Below are positions 17,107-26,065 of a stretch of DNA of 64,000 nucleotides, one piece after another. The notes under the pieces are model-generated. The model did not search any database and was not told the DNA's origin. It saw nothing but the letters and a program-made list of their open reading frames with translations. The translations under genes and the position numbers were made by a program. The stretch comes from Dendrosporobacter quercicolus (GTDB lineage: Bacteria > Bacillota > Negativicutes > DSM-1736 > Dendrosporobacteraceae). The number at the start of each line of letters is the position of its first letter. The first letter of the stretch is position 1. The stretch spans positions 1 to 64,000 of the forward strand of contig NZ_FNHB01000015.1 of the NCBI RefSeq assembly GCF_900104455.1. Direction: 5' to 3'.

Positions 17107-18180
17107 TTACTGCAGTATAGCAATCCCGTCATAGCCCATAATACCGCCGCGGCGGGTTTGAGGAAAAGCTTGGTATTGGGTATCCGAGGTTGGATAGTTT
17201 ACTTTATATACTTGTGCCGGGGCTATGTTGCGGGTGGAGATGAAATATATCCCCGGCACATAACCGCACTGGCTGAAGTTCATCAACGCGTCCGGATCCC
17301 GCTGCACGTAAATGGCCAGCGGCAAATTGACGCTGATGCAGTTTAAGGTGTTGACGTTGCGGCCGGTATCGGTGGCATTTTGCGATTGCAGATAGCCGTA
17401 ATGCGGCACTTTTGGCAGCCAGCCCTCCGTCAGGCAGTTTAAGTTCATGGTCGGCAGCGCCAGCATTTTGCCGGTCCAGCCGTTAGACGCCCCGCCAGCG
17501 TTTTGTCCGCCGCTTGCCCAAAGTACTTCGGGCAGGCGCAGCGGCGCGGCGTCGATGTCGCAGCGCAGGAACGTGCTGGCCTGCAGGCTCAGGCCAAATA
17601 AGTGATTGCTGCCGGTCTCTAAGGCGGCCTGGGAAAACCCGGTAAACATATTGCTGCTGTTCCGGCTGGCGCTGTAGAGAGTACCGCCGGTCCAGGAGCC
17701 AATTTTTTCGGCTTCTCCGAACGCCATGTGCTGAAATACGCCGGGTATTACTTCCAGTGAGATAAAGATCATTTCCGCGCCCTGGCTGACATGGTTAAAG
17801 TAAACGGTTTGCTCGACACCGTTTTGCACCGGGATGCCGACGCCGATGGTTTCCTGGCTGACGGCTTTGGTAACGCCGGGCTGGTCATACCAAAGTCCAC
17901 TGGCCGGATGCTCGGTGAAGCCGGCGGCGCAGGTCAGGCCGAGGCCGGTACCGCTGCCGCCACTGGGGAAAATCCTGCCGCCATCAACGCTGCGCAGGCT
18001 GGCAAAGGTGGTCAGGGACGGGCTTTGCAGCACCAGGCGCTTGCCGTCGATGTCACCGGAGTTGTCCAGCGCTAAATCATCAATTTCGACCAGTACCGTC
18101 CAGCCGCAGCCCTCGGCATATTCCCGCAGTTTTAACAGTAAGTCCGTCGGGCCGGTTGTGGTCATTTTCGTATAGGCCAT
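17107..18180 (-). CDS. Virion tail protein, member of the four-gene paralogous set
   Basis: About 357 residues from ATG at 18180 with GGAGGATTAAC upstream. The N-terminal helix (TDLLLKLREYAEGCGW) corresponds to the module in the three related genes, and SGLWYDQPG aligns with WREQPGG and DWDEQPGG of its two upstream neighbours. Probably a structural protein of the tail or baseplate. The sequence is diverged, so the relationship is judged by shared motifs in the same order. Confidence 0.6.
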   Translation of the reverse strand: MAYTKMTTTGPTDLLLKLREYAEGCGWTVLVEIDDLALDNSGDIDGKRLVLQSPSLTTFASLRSVDGGRIFPSGGSGTGLGLTCAAGFTEHPASGLWYDQPGVTKAVSQETIGVGIPVQNGVEQTVYFNHVSQGAEMIFISLEVIPGVFQHMAFGEAEKIGSWTGGTLYSASRNSSNMFTGFSQAALETGSNHLFGLSLQASTFLRCDIDAAPLRLPEVLWASGGQNAGGASNGWTGKMLALPTMNLNCLTEGWLPKVPHYGYLQSQNATDTGRNVNTLNCISVNLPLAIYVQRDPDALMNFSQCGYVPGIYFISTRNIAPAQVYKVNYPTSDTQYQAFPQTRRGGIMGYDGIAILQ

Positions 18181-18181
18181 G

Positions 18182-19633
18182 TTAATCCTCCAATCTGATG
18201 ACACAGTTCATTTGTTGGGTCTTACCGGTAATTTCATCTTCCAGGGCCTGCAGCTCATCCGGCAAGTATTCGCCAAACAGTCCGGTGCGGTAAAACCAGC
18301 GCCGGTCCTCCCAGCCGTTGGGCAGGATAAGGTGGCGCTTGCCGTTCAGCGTCTGTTCGCCATACACACTGACCGGTATGCTGGACCAGGACAGTGTCGG
18401 CAGATAGCCCAGCATGTTTTTTCGCGGCCCGTCATCCTGCACCAGTTTTAACGATTCCAGCTGATAGGTCAGCTCATCGGAAAGCCATTTTCCCTGGTGG
18501 TAGATATGCCGGGTGCCGCGCAAGTCGTCGCAATAGGTTGGCAGCAGGTAATGACGGGTGTTTTCGCTTTTTTCGGGACGGTCAACCAGAAATACCGGTA
18601 CTTCCGTATTTTGCCGGAGATAAGGATACATCCCCTGCACCTGGTTGGCAAAGTATTGCCAGGTTCCATCCGGCAGACAGAGAACAATTTGCGAAAAGCT
18701 GTTTTTTACATCCTCGGCCATGGTCGGAAAGGTCGGTACACCCCGGGTAAGCATCCAGTGGTGCCGGCCATAATCGATTTGTAGATCAACTAGGGGTGTT
18801 CCTTTTGTGCTGAAGGTATAATCCATGCGCCCGACCGACCTAGCGCCGCAGCTGCTGCCGGCGACCACCGCCGGAAAAGGATACTGCATTTTTGCCTGAT
18901 AGGGTATGAGCATGCCAACCTGCGCCACATCCCAGTATTCGGCGGTTTCGCCCATGTTGCGGGTAATGACGGTAAGGTTGCCGGCGTCTTTTTTTAACCA
19001 GAATTCCATGGTTGTTCTTTCAATTTCGGCTTCGTTCATTCCGATGCCGGGATAACCGGTGCCGGGATAGAGCGGCAGCCGGAAGGTAAATGGCGTTGGG
19101 CTGGCTGAAGTCCCAAGGACTCTGCGGGTTCCAATGCCGTTTTTTAGCCCGGTTTGAGTTACGTCAATGTTCAGTCCGCCAGGCTGCTCGTCCCAGTCCA
19201 GGCCATCACTATATTGTTTAAAAACGCCAAAAACCAAAGCCTTAAAGTTGGCGGCAAAGATGTTAACATCCGCAAAAGCGTATAGAATATCCTGCGTTCC
19301 CTGCTGAACTACAACGCCGGCTCCCATTGCCCCAAAGGATAGGCCCGGCCGGTTAATGCCAAGCGGGGACCAAACAAAGTACCGCGCGATATTCTCCGGC
19401 TTAATATACCAGTTTTTATAGGTTCCATCTTCAATATTGAGCGCCATCAGGCCAATATAGATGCTATCCTGCTGCTCAAGCCCCCTTGCTTTAAAGATGG
19501 TCCCTCTCGGCCAGGGTTCGCTGCGCATGAGCTCCCAGGCATCTTCACCGTGGATGCCCTCATCGGTGACAAAGGCGACAATTTGGTTAATCAGGTCTTC
19601 ATAGCTTGCGGCCCGGCCTTTTGTGTATGGCAT
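18182..19633 (-). CDS. Virion tail protein, largest member of the paralogous set
   Basis: The 483-residue protein shares with the 19648 gene the order: N-terminal helix (YEDLINQIVAFVTDEG), IYIGLMAL, WDEQPGG, then QYPFP-A-V-GSS. It carries an extra middle insertion relative to its neighbour. Start ATG with GGAGGCGATTAACCT. It abuts the next gene by two bases. Function in the tail is inferred from location. Confidence 0.6.
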   Translation of the reverse strand: MPYTKGRAASYEDLINQIVAFVTDEGIHGEDAWELMRSEPWPRGTIFKARGLEQQDSIYIGLMALNIEDGTYKNWYIKPENIARYFVWSPLGINRPGLSFGAMGAGVVVQQGTQDILYAFADVNIFAANFKALVFGVFKQYSDGLDWDEQPGGLNIDVTQTGLKNGIGTRRVLGTSASPTPFTFRLPLYPGTGYPGIGMNEAEIERTTMEFWLKKDAGNLTVITRNMGETAEYWDVAQVGMLIPYQAKMQYPFPAVVAGSSCGARSVGRMDYTFSTKGTPLVDLQIDYGRHHWMLTRGVPTFPTMAEDVKNSFSQIVLCLPDGTWQYFANQVQGMYPYLRQNTEVPVFLVDRPEKSENTRHYLLPTYCDDLRGTRHIYHQGKWLSDELTYQLESLKLVQDDGPRKNMLGYLPTLSWSSIPVSVYGEQTLNGKRHLILPNGWEDRRWFYRTGLFGEYLPDELQALEDEITGKTQQMNCVIRLED

Positions 19634-19647
19634 AGGTTAATCGCCTC

Positions 19648-20565
19648 CTATACCCATTCAACGGCGAAATACTGGTCATTGTCCCGGCGCTGAACGTTGT
19701 TAAAGATTTTGTAAATCTTGCCGCCATAGGAAATGCTGTCTTTAGTGGCCAGATCCTCCCGGTTGCCTACCCAGTAAATGCCGTCAAGCTGGCCAATGGT
19801 TCCGACCGGTAGCGATTCGTACAAGAGGAATGGGTACATAATCACGTTCTCTAGAGTAAGGACAGGGTCGTAGATGGTGACGGCCCGGACCGGCGCGACG
19901 TTGGTCGGCCAGACGCACAGGGGAGACAGTGGGGCGAGATTGTTGCCGTTATAGTTCAGCCCCACCCGCCAGTCGCCGTCCGGACGCCGGATACGCAGTG
20001 AGGTTGCCGATGCACTGCCACCGGGATTGGCGAAATAACTATGCTCCCAGGTTGTGCTGGTCCAGGCAATCCCCTCATAGGCTGATCCCCCGATTACCAG
20101 CGGATAGGGATATTGCCGCTCGATCGCGACTGGATTCATTAGGCCAATATAGGCGGATTCATACTGGGTGCTGAGTTCGACCACGATAATGATTCGTTTG
20201 GTTGTGGCGCTCACCCAGTAGGTCATGAATGTGTCTCTAACCAAAGGGATAGTCGGCAATGTGGCGTGACTGATACCGCCGGGCTGCTCGCGCCAGGTAA
20301 GGCCGGCATCGTAGCCGGCATAGCCGTTTAGGACAATGTCAATCTGATCAACACCCCTCGATGCCAGCTGAAAGCCAAGGTAAATATCGTCCTGGCCGTC
20401 GCCGATGCCTTTGAGGATGCATTCCGTACTGATGTCATCGACTGTTGCCGGCTCGACCAGTTTCCATTCGTTGCCCGCGCCAAAATTGGTGGAATCGGTT
20501 AAAAAATAAATGACACCGCGCAGCAGGTCGGGGACGCTGTTAGCAGTGCCGATGTATGTGGCCAT
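19648..20565 (-). CDS. Virion tail protein, first member of the paralogous set
   Basis: About 305 residues from ATG at 20565, chosen because GGAGGTGAACAT precedes it; the frame stays open upstream to 20721 but that part runs across the opposite-strand gene's leader. Motifs NSVPDLLRGVIYFLTD, IYLGFQLA, WREQPGG and QYPYPLVIGGSA match those of the next gene in order. It is the first tail gene after the accessory pocket. Confidence 0.6.
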   Translation of the reverse strand: MATYIGTANSVPDLLRGVIYFLTDSTNFGAGNEWKLVEPATVDDISTECILKGIGDGQDDIYLGFQLASRGVDQIDIVLNGYAGYDAGLTWREQPGGISHATLPTIPLVRDTFMTYWVSATTKRIIIVVELSTQYESAYIGLMNPVAIERQYPYPLVIGGSAYEGIAWTSTTWEHSYFANPGGSASATSLRIRRPDGDWRVGLNYNGNNLAPLSPLCVWPTNVAPVRAVTIYDPVLTLENVIMYPFLLYESLPVGTIGQLDGIYWVGNREDLATKDSISYGGKIYKIFNNVQRRDNDQYFAVEWV

Positions 20566-20617
20566 ATGTTCACCTCCGGTGATTTTGTACAGGGAATTAT
20601 TGGTTATTGTCGAATTT

Positions 20618-20636
20618 TCACCTCGAAGGGAGGTGA
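20618..20636 (+). promoter_or_regulatory. Hairpin masking the ribosome binding site of the opposite-strand gene
   Basis: TCACCTC (20618-20624) pairs with GAGGTGA (20630-20636) around GAAGG. The right arm is part of the Shine-Dalgarno sequence GGGAGGTGA of the gene starting at 20642. Folding would hide it and reduce translation. Effect in the cell is inferred. Confidence 0.4.
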
Positions 20637-20641
20637 CGATT

Positions 20642-21133
20642 ATGAGTAAAGGCGACGAAGAATTAAAAAACGACTTGGGTGAAACGCAGGATAAGCTGGA
20701 AAAATTCTTACGTTCAAACAATTTAGTAAAACAACCTCAGATGTATCCTGAACTTTCATTCTTACTTCCTAATGTCACTAAATCATTACTAAAGCCAAAG
20801 AAAAATGAATCAAATTTCTCTGAAAGGCTCTGGGGAGAACTGCAGTTTCAAATTGCCACAATTGCTCAACAACCAGAATGGCCTGAATTAGTAGCATCCG
20901 CACAACAAAAAACAGACATAAATATTGAAACATTAATAATTAATGTCAATTTGCAGGTCGAGGGCTCAGATAGAAGCAAATCAAATTCTGGTTTGTCACT
21001 TAACAATCAGATTGGTCTTGCTAGCCTGTTTATAGCGTTATATCCACATATAGTTAATGAAGATACTCGCACTATTGTCGTCTCGATTTTAAATATATTG
21101 CATACTATATTTGCGCAACTTTTACAGCCATAA
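20642..21133 (+). CDS. Opposite-strand accessory gene (moron candidate), unknown function
   Basis: The 163-residue product is the only convincing plus-strand gene in the prophage. ATG at 20642 follows AGGGAGGTGACGATT. The N-terminus is charged and helical, the centre is Gln/Asn-rich, and the C-terminal 40 residues are hydrophobic (LASLFIALYPHIV, ILNILHTIF), perhaps a membrane association. Its DNA is AT-rich beside GC-richer tail genes. Opposite orientation and composition suggest a late acquisition expressed on its own, possibly in the lysogen. I do not recognise the family. Confidence 0.65.
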   Translation: MSKGDEELKNDLGETQDKLEKFLRSNNLVKQPQMYPELSFLLPNVTKSLLKPKKNESNFSERLWGELQFQIATIAQQPEWPELVASAQQKTDINIETLIINVNLQVEGSDRSKSNSGLSLNNQIGLASLFIALYPHIVNEDTRTIVVSILNILHTIFAQLLQP

Positions 21134-21145
21134 CGCTATGTCAGG

Positions 21146-21304
21146 CTATTCCTTTTTAACAGTGATCTGAACTCCTTTAAGGGTGATTTGAATACCATTG
21201 GCGGCAGCCTTATTCCCAGCAATAAACCAGCGGATTAACACAACTAGCGCCGCTATATTAATTGTGAAAAGTAAGATTCTATTTAATACATCCAAGGTTT
21301 CCAA
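21146..21304 (-). CDS. Small membrane protein
   Basis: The 52-residue product has one membrane segment (RILLFTINIAALVVLIRWFI, residues about 9-28) and a short basic tail. TTG start with GGGGAGGGG at a good distance. It begins six bases after the 65-residue coiled-coil gene and converges with the plus-strand gene, its stop lying 13 bp away. The pairing of a coiled-coil protein with a small membrane protein recalls lysis or exclusion modules. Confidence 0.6.
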   Translation of the reverse strand: METLDVLNRILLFTINIAALVVLIRWFIAGNKAAANGIQITLKGVQITVKKE

Positions 21305-21309
21305 GCTCT

Positions 21310-21507
21310 TCACCCCTCCCCTTTAAATAGTGCATCCAATTCGCTAAAGGTCATTCCTTTAAAAAAACTCTTTATCTCAAGTCTTATTTGCTCTTGCCGT
21401 TCCTCAAGTTGCCGCTTGTGGCCGGCATTTTCTTTTTCCAGCGCCGCAATCCGCAGCTCCAGGGCAGCCAACGTTTCGGGTAATTTTGCAACGTCATTAA
21501 ATGTCAT
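21310..21507 (-). CDS. Small coiled-coil protein
   Basis: The 65-residue product is almost entirely a charged heptad coiled coil (LETLAALELRIAALEKENAG region) followed by KSFFKGMTFSELDALF. ATG follows AGGGAGGACAACCTT. It is in the accessory pocket between tape measure and tail tip, with a terminator just upstream, so it may be expressed separately from the tail genes. Confidence 0.6.
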   Translation of the reverse strand: MTFNDVAKLPETLAALELRIAALEKENAGHKRQLEERQEQIRLEIKSFFKGMTFSELDALFKGEG

Positions 21508-21535
21508 AAGGTTGTCCTCCCTTATTTTTTGGCGT

Positions 21536-21561
21536 AAGAAAAGCCGCCCGGTCAGGCGGCT
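21536..21561 (-). terminator. Intrinsic terminator within the late region
   Basis: On the minus strand AGCCGCC (21561-21555) pairs with GGCGGCT (21548-21542) around a 6-nt loop and is followed by TTTCTT. It sits between the 21579 gene and the coiled-coil gene, in the accessory pocket. Confidence 0.6.
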
Positions 21562-21578
21562 CTCGTCACGTTATAGCT

Positions 21579-21923
21579 TTAATTTTTTATCTTATGAATA
21601 GGAGTGATGGGTTTGAATCTATCAGCATACCCTTTTTCTGGAGAATAATTATGTACCCGAACCAATCTAAAGGTATTCCCATATTCCCGGTTTACAGCTT
21701 TTTGATATTTTGACGATACTATCAATCTACGACCAGGAATGTGGTCATAACTGTCAGGGACACCGTTTCTTACACGTAGATGGTTCTCCGGTTCACATGG
21801 CCCCAAATCAATTTTCCTTATCCCAATGGTCTCCCCTGTTGTATAATTCCGCAAGACAGGCTGTCTGGTGTTAATGGTATGGTTACAACAATTTACGAAA
21901 GTTTCTCCGCCAACAACAATCAT
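21579..21923 (-). CDS. Hypothetical protein in the accessory pocket
   Basis: The 114-residue product has a CC pair at 12-13, a beta-like N-terminus (MIVVGGETFVNCCNHTI) and a basic C-terminus. The N-terminus is reminiscent of small nucleic-acid-binding or regulatory barrels but no family is recognised. It lies between the secreted protein gene and a terminator. Confidence 0.55.
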   Translation of the reverse strand: MIVVGGETFVNCCNHTINTRQPVLRNYTTGETIGIRKIDLGPCEPENHLRVRNGVPDSYDHIPGRRLIVSSKYQKAVNREYGNTFRLVRVHNYSPEKGYADRFKPITPIHKIKN

Positions 21924-22008
21924 GAATACGCCCTCCTTTTGTTCGTTGAGATTAGAGATGTGAAATAGTATATCACCACTCTCTCCCCAAACGCAAGTTT
22001 TTAGACGC

Positions 22009-22506
22009 TTATTTCTCCGTATTGATTACTTCTTTCCATTCGGCGAGAACCGCATCGGGAAGGACTAAAACAGTTGATGTGCCATCTGTTTTTCTGAATT
22101 TAAGCGCTACACGCTGAGCGGTTTCGATTGATTTAATTTGTTCCGAACTTACTGTGATAGTGAGGCTGAGATGTGATAACCCGCTACTTAATGCAGGTCT
22201 TGATGATACTGCTCCAACTTGGAGTTGACTAACAGGTTTATCATCAATTTTTATTTCTCCGCTTTTCTCAGAAAACTTCACGTACTTAAGTTCTTTTTCC
22301 GAAAACAAAATTTCATATTTTGTTACTTCCCCATCGCTTATCTTCCGTAAACCAATCCATTGTTGATTGTCAAGGAAATTGCCACTCGTTCGCCATTTTC
22401 CATCAGTAAACTGATCTCTGCCTTCCCTGATCTCTGCATAAACAATACTTATCCCCAACAACATAACCAAACTCAAAACGAGCGCGATTTTCTTCAAATT
22501 CATCAC
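22009..22506 (-). CDS. Secreted protein of unknown function
   Basis: The 165-residue protein begins with a clear signal peptide (residues 1-24, KK then a hydrophobic core and an AYA-like cleavage region ending VYAE). The mature part is beta-rich and polar. It follows the tape measure gene and lies at the edge of the AT-rich accessory pocket. An exported phage protein encoded beside tail genes could act in superinfection exclusion or envelope change; this is a suggestion from position only. Confidence 0.65.
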   Translation of the reverse strand: MMNLKKIALVLSLVMLLGISIVYAEIREGRDQFTDGKWRTSGNFLDNQQWIGLRKISDGEVTKYEILFSEKELKYVKFSEKSGEIKIDDKPVSQLQVGAVSSRPALSSGLSHLSLTITVSSEQIKSIETAQRVALKFRKTDGTSTVLVLPDAVLAEWKEVINTEK

Positions 22507-22548
22507 CCTTTTTGAGTTAATATACCATTATTTGCCGGTTTTCGTCAA

Positions 22549-25500
22549 CTAACCCCGCATTTTTAGCATATGGTTAACTGTTGCCGCATTATTTTTTACA
22601 AAGTTCATTAACACCCTCTCACCCGACCGCCCCCGCATATACCCGCCAATAATTTCGTCTCGGTCAAATACATTAACATTCCTGAGATTGACGGTAGTAT
22701 CACCGGCAGTCAAATTCGCCGCAACGCTTTGTGGCCCTGGAGCATCAGTACCAGCAAAGCTCCGATTAGTCAGCGATCCACCGCCAGCATAAGCTTTAAG
22801 CATTCCCGTCGGTACTTGACCGCTATTGAGCCGCTCTAATAAATCTCTGCCATATTTTGTAACAGCAGTGCCGCGCATCACAAATTCGCCGTTTGATATG
22901 CGGATAAACCTCCCGACATTGTCTACCCAGGCCAAAATACTGTCGCTGACACTTGTGCCCGGTCCCTCAACAATACCGCTGTCTATGGAACCGCCTTCGG
23001 CAAAATTCTGCGTGCTTGCAGTTACATTTTGCGTAGGAAGAGTAAACACGCGGTTAGGACCTAGTCCCATTAGCGACATAATGTTTTTCGTTAAAGCTTC
23101 AGCATATACGCGCTGGATTGCACTTAAGACAGTATTGGCTAAATCAAGAATGGCGTCGCCCAGAGAAGCGCATTGATTTATACCGTCAGTCAGGAAAGTA
23201 AGTAATCCGTCCTCAAAGGCTCGTTTACTTGATTCGTGAATTTTTTCAAGGAGAGTTGGAATTTCGGCTAATTTACGATTGAGGGTAGCTGCATTCTCAT
23301 AATCTATAGCATCACCAATGTTGCCTCCTGAATCACGTATTTTCTGTGCCTTAGTTTCATACTCCACCGCTTTATCTGCCGCAGCCCGCCTATTTGCCGC
23401 ATCAATAGCATCCGACTTCTGCATGCTTGTCAGACTGCGATCAGCGTCAATCATGGCGATCTCATTTTGCAGTTCAGCGTCAATACGAGCAATCACAGCG
23501 TCAAAAAACTCGCTTATTTTATCGGTAATTCCGCGAATGGCGGCGCGAATCTTATTCGCCAGATCACGGTCGCCCAACTTAACAGCAGAATCTAATTGCA
23601 AGCGGAGATCGGCAAGGATAACCCTCGTTTTAGCGTTATATTGCCTGACGTACTCATCACTGACCTCAGTTGCGGACATAGCACCGGTAGCCAGGCTATT
23701 TAACAGGTCAATCTGGGCAGTGGTCATTTCCTCATTAGCGATTTCCAGGTCTTTCTGGGCTTGGGAAAAGTCAATCTGCGCGAATTGCATCTTTTGCAAA
23801 TCCTGGATATCCTTAACAGCGTCAGCCATCCCATTGACTTCAAACTTTTTAATCAGGTCGTTATATTTCGCTGTAAGCTCAGCCTTTTGCCGGGTTGACA
23901 CGTCGCCTTTCGCTTCGGCAAGTGACTTGGATATCTCATCAGCCTCACCCATAAGCGTAAGAATGGCATTTAAGTATTCCAGGCCGCTCTTAGTCAGCAC
24001 TGTACCAATCTTTGCTTTAACCTGCGCTGCCATCGTTGCGGTAAAGTCCTTGGCATTGATGTCCAGATGTCCGCCGGTGGCATGTTCGGACGGGTTATCG
24101 TACTCATCCAGTACCTGCAGGCCAATGGATTCCGCATAAGCAATAATTTTATCCCGGATACCATTAATATTTTTCTCAAGCAGCTCAGATGCGCCAGCAT
24201 CAACCACATCAAATTTAGTACCGTTCACATGGCCGCCCCAGTCACGCAGCCCAGATGAAACCACCATCTGCTGCCCTGTAAGCTTATAAAAATAGGCTCC
24301 CAGAGCATCTATTGCCGTCTTAGCATTATCCTGCAGGCCGTCAATATTGACGTTCTCAAGCTCTTTGCGCCAGGTCTGACCGGCAGCGGACATTGCGTTA
24401 ATAGCCTTATTGACATCGTCCAGGCTGACACCGAAGGTTTTAAGCTTTTCAATTTCAATATCCAGCTCATTATCGGCTTTAGAAACTGCAGTATTTTGGT
24501 CTTCGTCTTTATCAAATAACGCACCTTGCGTGGCCTCAAGCTTTCTTTGGGCCTGATCAACAGCAATTTGCTGTTCTTTCATTTCCATCTCGGTTTTGCG
24601 GCGCATATATTCTTCAGCGGAAATTAAAGCCTGTTCATATGCAACTTTCAGTTGATCCTGCTCCTGTTTAATGGCAGTGACCGCTTTCTTGGCATCGGCC
24701 TCAATAGCAGCAAGTGCTATTTTTAACGCCTGCTGAGAATTCTCAATGAGCTTGTTTTGATCAGCATTCTTATTGGTTACATTTCCAGCGGGAGTAATTG
24801 GCGGTAAGTTATTCGTATCTTCCAATCGACGGAAATCGGCCCAGCCTTTTTCGGGCTCCGGCTGCTTAGTCCCGGTTATTTGCGCAAGATAGTCAAAGAG
24901 TGTCTTTGCCTTATCGGTAAACCATTGCAGCTTTTTAATCTCGTTGTCCAGCACTTTGCCAAACAACTCGAATCCCGGCACGCTGACCTTTGTCAATATG
25001 CGCGTTAAATCCGTCAGGATGGAACCCACATCTTTAATCGCGCTGTACAGGTTCTTGGCGGAGCTGGCCATAGGATCGAAGGAATTACCAAAAAGATTTT
25101 TTATGTCACTAGATAGTTCCTTGACTTCCTTAAATCCGTCCTGAACATCATCCATAAACGCTAATATTGCCGGGTTGATTTCAAGCTCTCCAGTTTCCTC
25201 ATTAATTGTGCCAATAAGGTCTGATAAGAACTGCAGTCCTTCCTTGATCGGTTCTTCGAACTCCTCGGCAAATTTTGCGCTGGCCATGGTCCACATTTCA
25301 TTGAGCTGGTCAATTTTGCCGGCCATCGTATCAGGAAATTTGTTTGCGGTTTCCGCAAATCCTGCCATGCGATCCATTAAATACTTATATAAACCGCCGG
25401 CTGAATTCTTAGCCTTTTTGATGTCAGCATCAGTAATACCTAATGCTGTCGCCAGCGTTGAGCCGGCCGCCGTTATCCCGCCCTGCACTAGGTCCCTGAG

Positions 25501-26064
25501 CTCCTGCACGATCTGCTGCCGCGGAACGCCGAGCGACTTAACGGCATTTGTACCAACCACGGCAATCTGCCGTATTTGATCCATCAGCATGTTGGCGTTT
25601 AAGCCCGGTGCTAGTATGGCCCGGAAAACCTCAACCAAATCCTCAGTTGAGGCAGCAGTGCGCAATGCGTCCCGCTGCAGTTTTTTCATCATGTCGGAAC
25701 TGACAGACAGCGCCGTGTAAAAGTCCACCGCCTTGCCGCCTATAAACGTCATGGACTGCAGGATGCCGGCTAGGCCGAGTTTGTTTTGTTCCATGCTTTT
25801 ATTAAACTCAAAACCAGGTCCCAAAAGAGCTGTTGCAGCGTCTTTTACCTGATTAAAGATATATAAGATCGCAGCTCCGACGACGCTGATTTTGCCGAGA
25901 GTACCCAGAAAACTGCCGGCTGATTTTGTTGCTTCGCTAAAGTTTGCACCTGATCCGGCCGATTTAACATCTTTACCGGTCTGCCCTGCAGCCTTGGCAA
26001 CGTCCTGCAATGCTTTGATGGCTTGGGCACTTTCGGCCGAGATAGTGAGTTTGATTTTAGCCAT
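22549..26064 (-). CDS. Tape measure protein with embedded M15-type peptidase domain
   Basis: The 1171-residue protein sets tail length. It has a hydrophobic N-terminal stretch at about 58-83, long helices, and a coiled coil at about 440-520. Residues 600-670 form a peptidase M15 (LAS-type) site: H612 and D619 in HVNGTKFD (the HxxGxxxD pattern) and H666 in GGHLDI, likely zinc ligands. Such domains cut peptidoglycan peptides during DNA entry. Late helices and a Gly-rich C-terminus follow. The start is 2 bp from the stop of the frameshifted chaperone. Confidence 0.9.
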   Translation of the reverse strand: MAKIKLTISAESAQAIKALQDVAKAAGQTGKDVKSAGSGANFSEATKSAGSFLGTLGKISVVGAAILYIFNQVKDAATALLGPGFEFNKSMEQNKLGLAGILQSMTFIGGKAVDFYTALSVSSDMMKKLQRDALRTAASTEDLVEVFRAILAPGLNANMLMDQIRQIAVVGTNAVKSLGVPRQQIVQELRDLVQGGITAAGSTLATALGITDADIKKAKNSAGGLYKYLMDRMAGFAETANKFPDTMAGKIDQLNEMWTMASAKFAEEFEEPIKEGLQFLSDLIGTINEETGELEINPAILAFMDDVQDGFKEVKELSSDIKNLFGNSFDPMASSAKNLYSAIKDVGSILTDLTRILTKVSVPGFELFGKVLDNEIKKLQWFTDKAKTLFDYLAQITGTKQPEPEKGWADFRRLEDTNNLPPITPAGNVTNKNADQNKLIENSQQALKIALAAIEADAKKAVTAIKQEQDQLKVAYEQALISAEEYMRRKTEMEMKEQQIAVDQAQRKLEATQGALFDKDEDQNTAVSKADNELDIEIEKLKTFGVSLDDVNKAINAMSAAGQTWRKELENVNIDGLQDNAKTAIDALGAYFYKLTGQQMVVSSGLRDWGGHVNGTKFDVVDAGASELLEKNINGIRDKIIAYAESIGLQVLDEYDNPSEHATGGHLDINAKDFTATMAAQVKAKIGTVLTKSGLEYLNAILTLMGEADEISKSLAEAKGDVSTRQKAELTAKYNDLIKKFEVNGMADAVKDIQDLQKMQFAQIDFSQAQKDLEIANEEMTTAQIDLLNSLATGAMSATEVSDEYVRQYNAKTRVILADLRLQLDSAVKLGDRDLANKIRAAIRGITDKISEFFDAVIARIDAELQNEIAMIDADRSLTSMQKSDAIDAANRRAAADKAVEYETKAQKIRDSGGNIGDAIDYENAATLNRKLAEIPTLLEKIHESSKRAFEDGLLTFLTDGINQCASLGDAILDLANTVLSAIQRVYAEALTKNIMSLMGLGPNRVFTLPTQNVTASTQNFAEGGSIDSGIVEGPGTSVSDSILAWVDNVGRFIRISNGEFVMRGTAVTKYGRDLLERLNSGQVPTGMLKAYAGGGSLTNRSFAGTDAPGPQSVAANLTAGDTTVNLRNVNVFDRDEIIGGYMRGRSGERVLMNFVKNNAATVNHMLKMRG

Positions 26065-26065
26065 G

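Noticed and set aside
18182-20565. Frameshifted copies of one gene
   Set aside because: Each of the neighbouring related genes has its own ribosome binding site and intact ends, so they are paralogues and not broken pieces.
23318-24139. 273-residue plus-strand frame
   Set aside because: Antisense shadow of the helical tape measure gene; Ser/Leu-rich composition is typical of such shadows.
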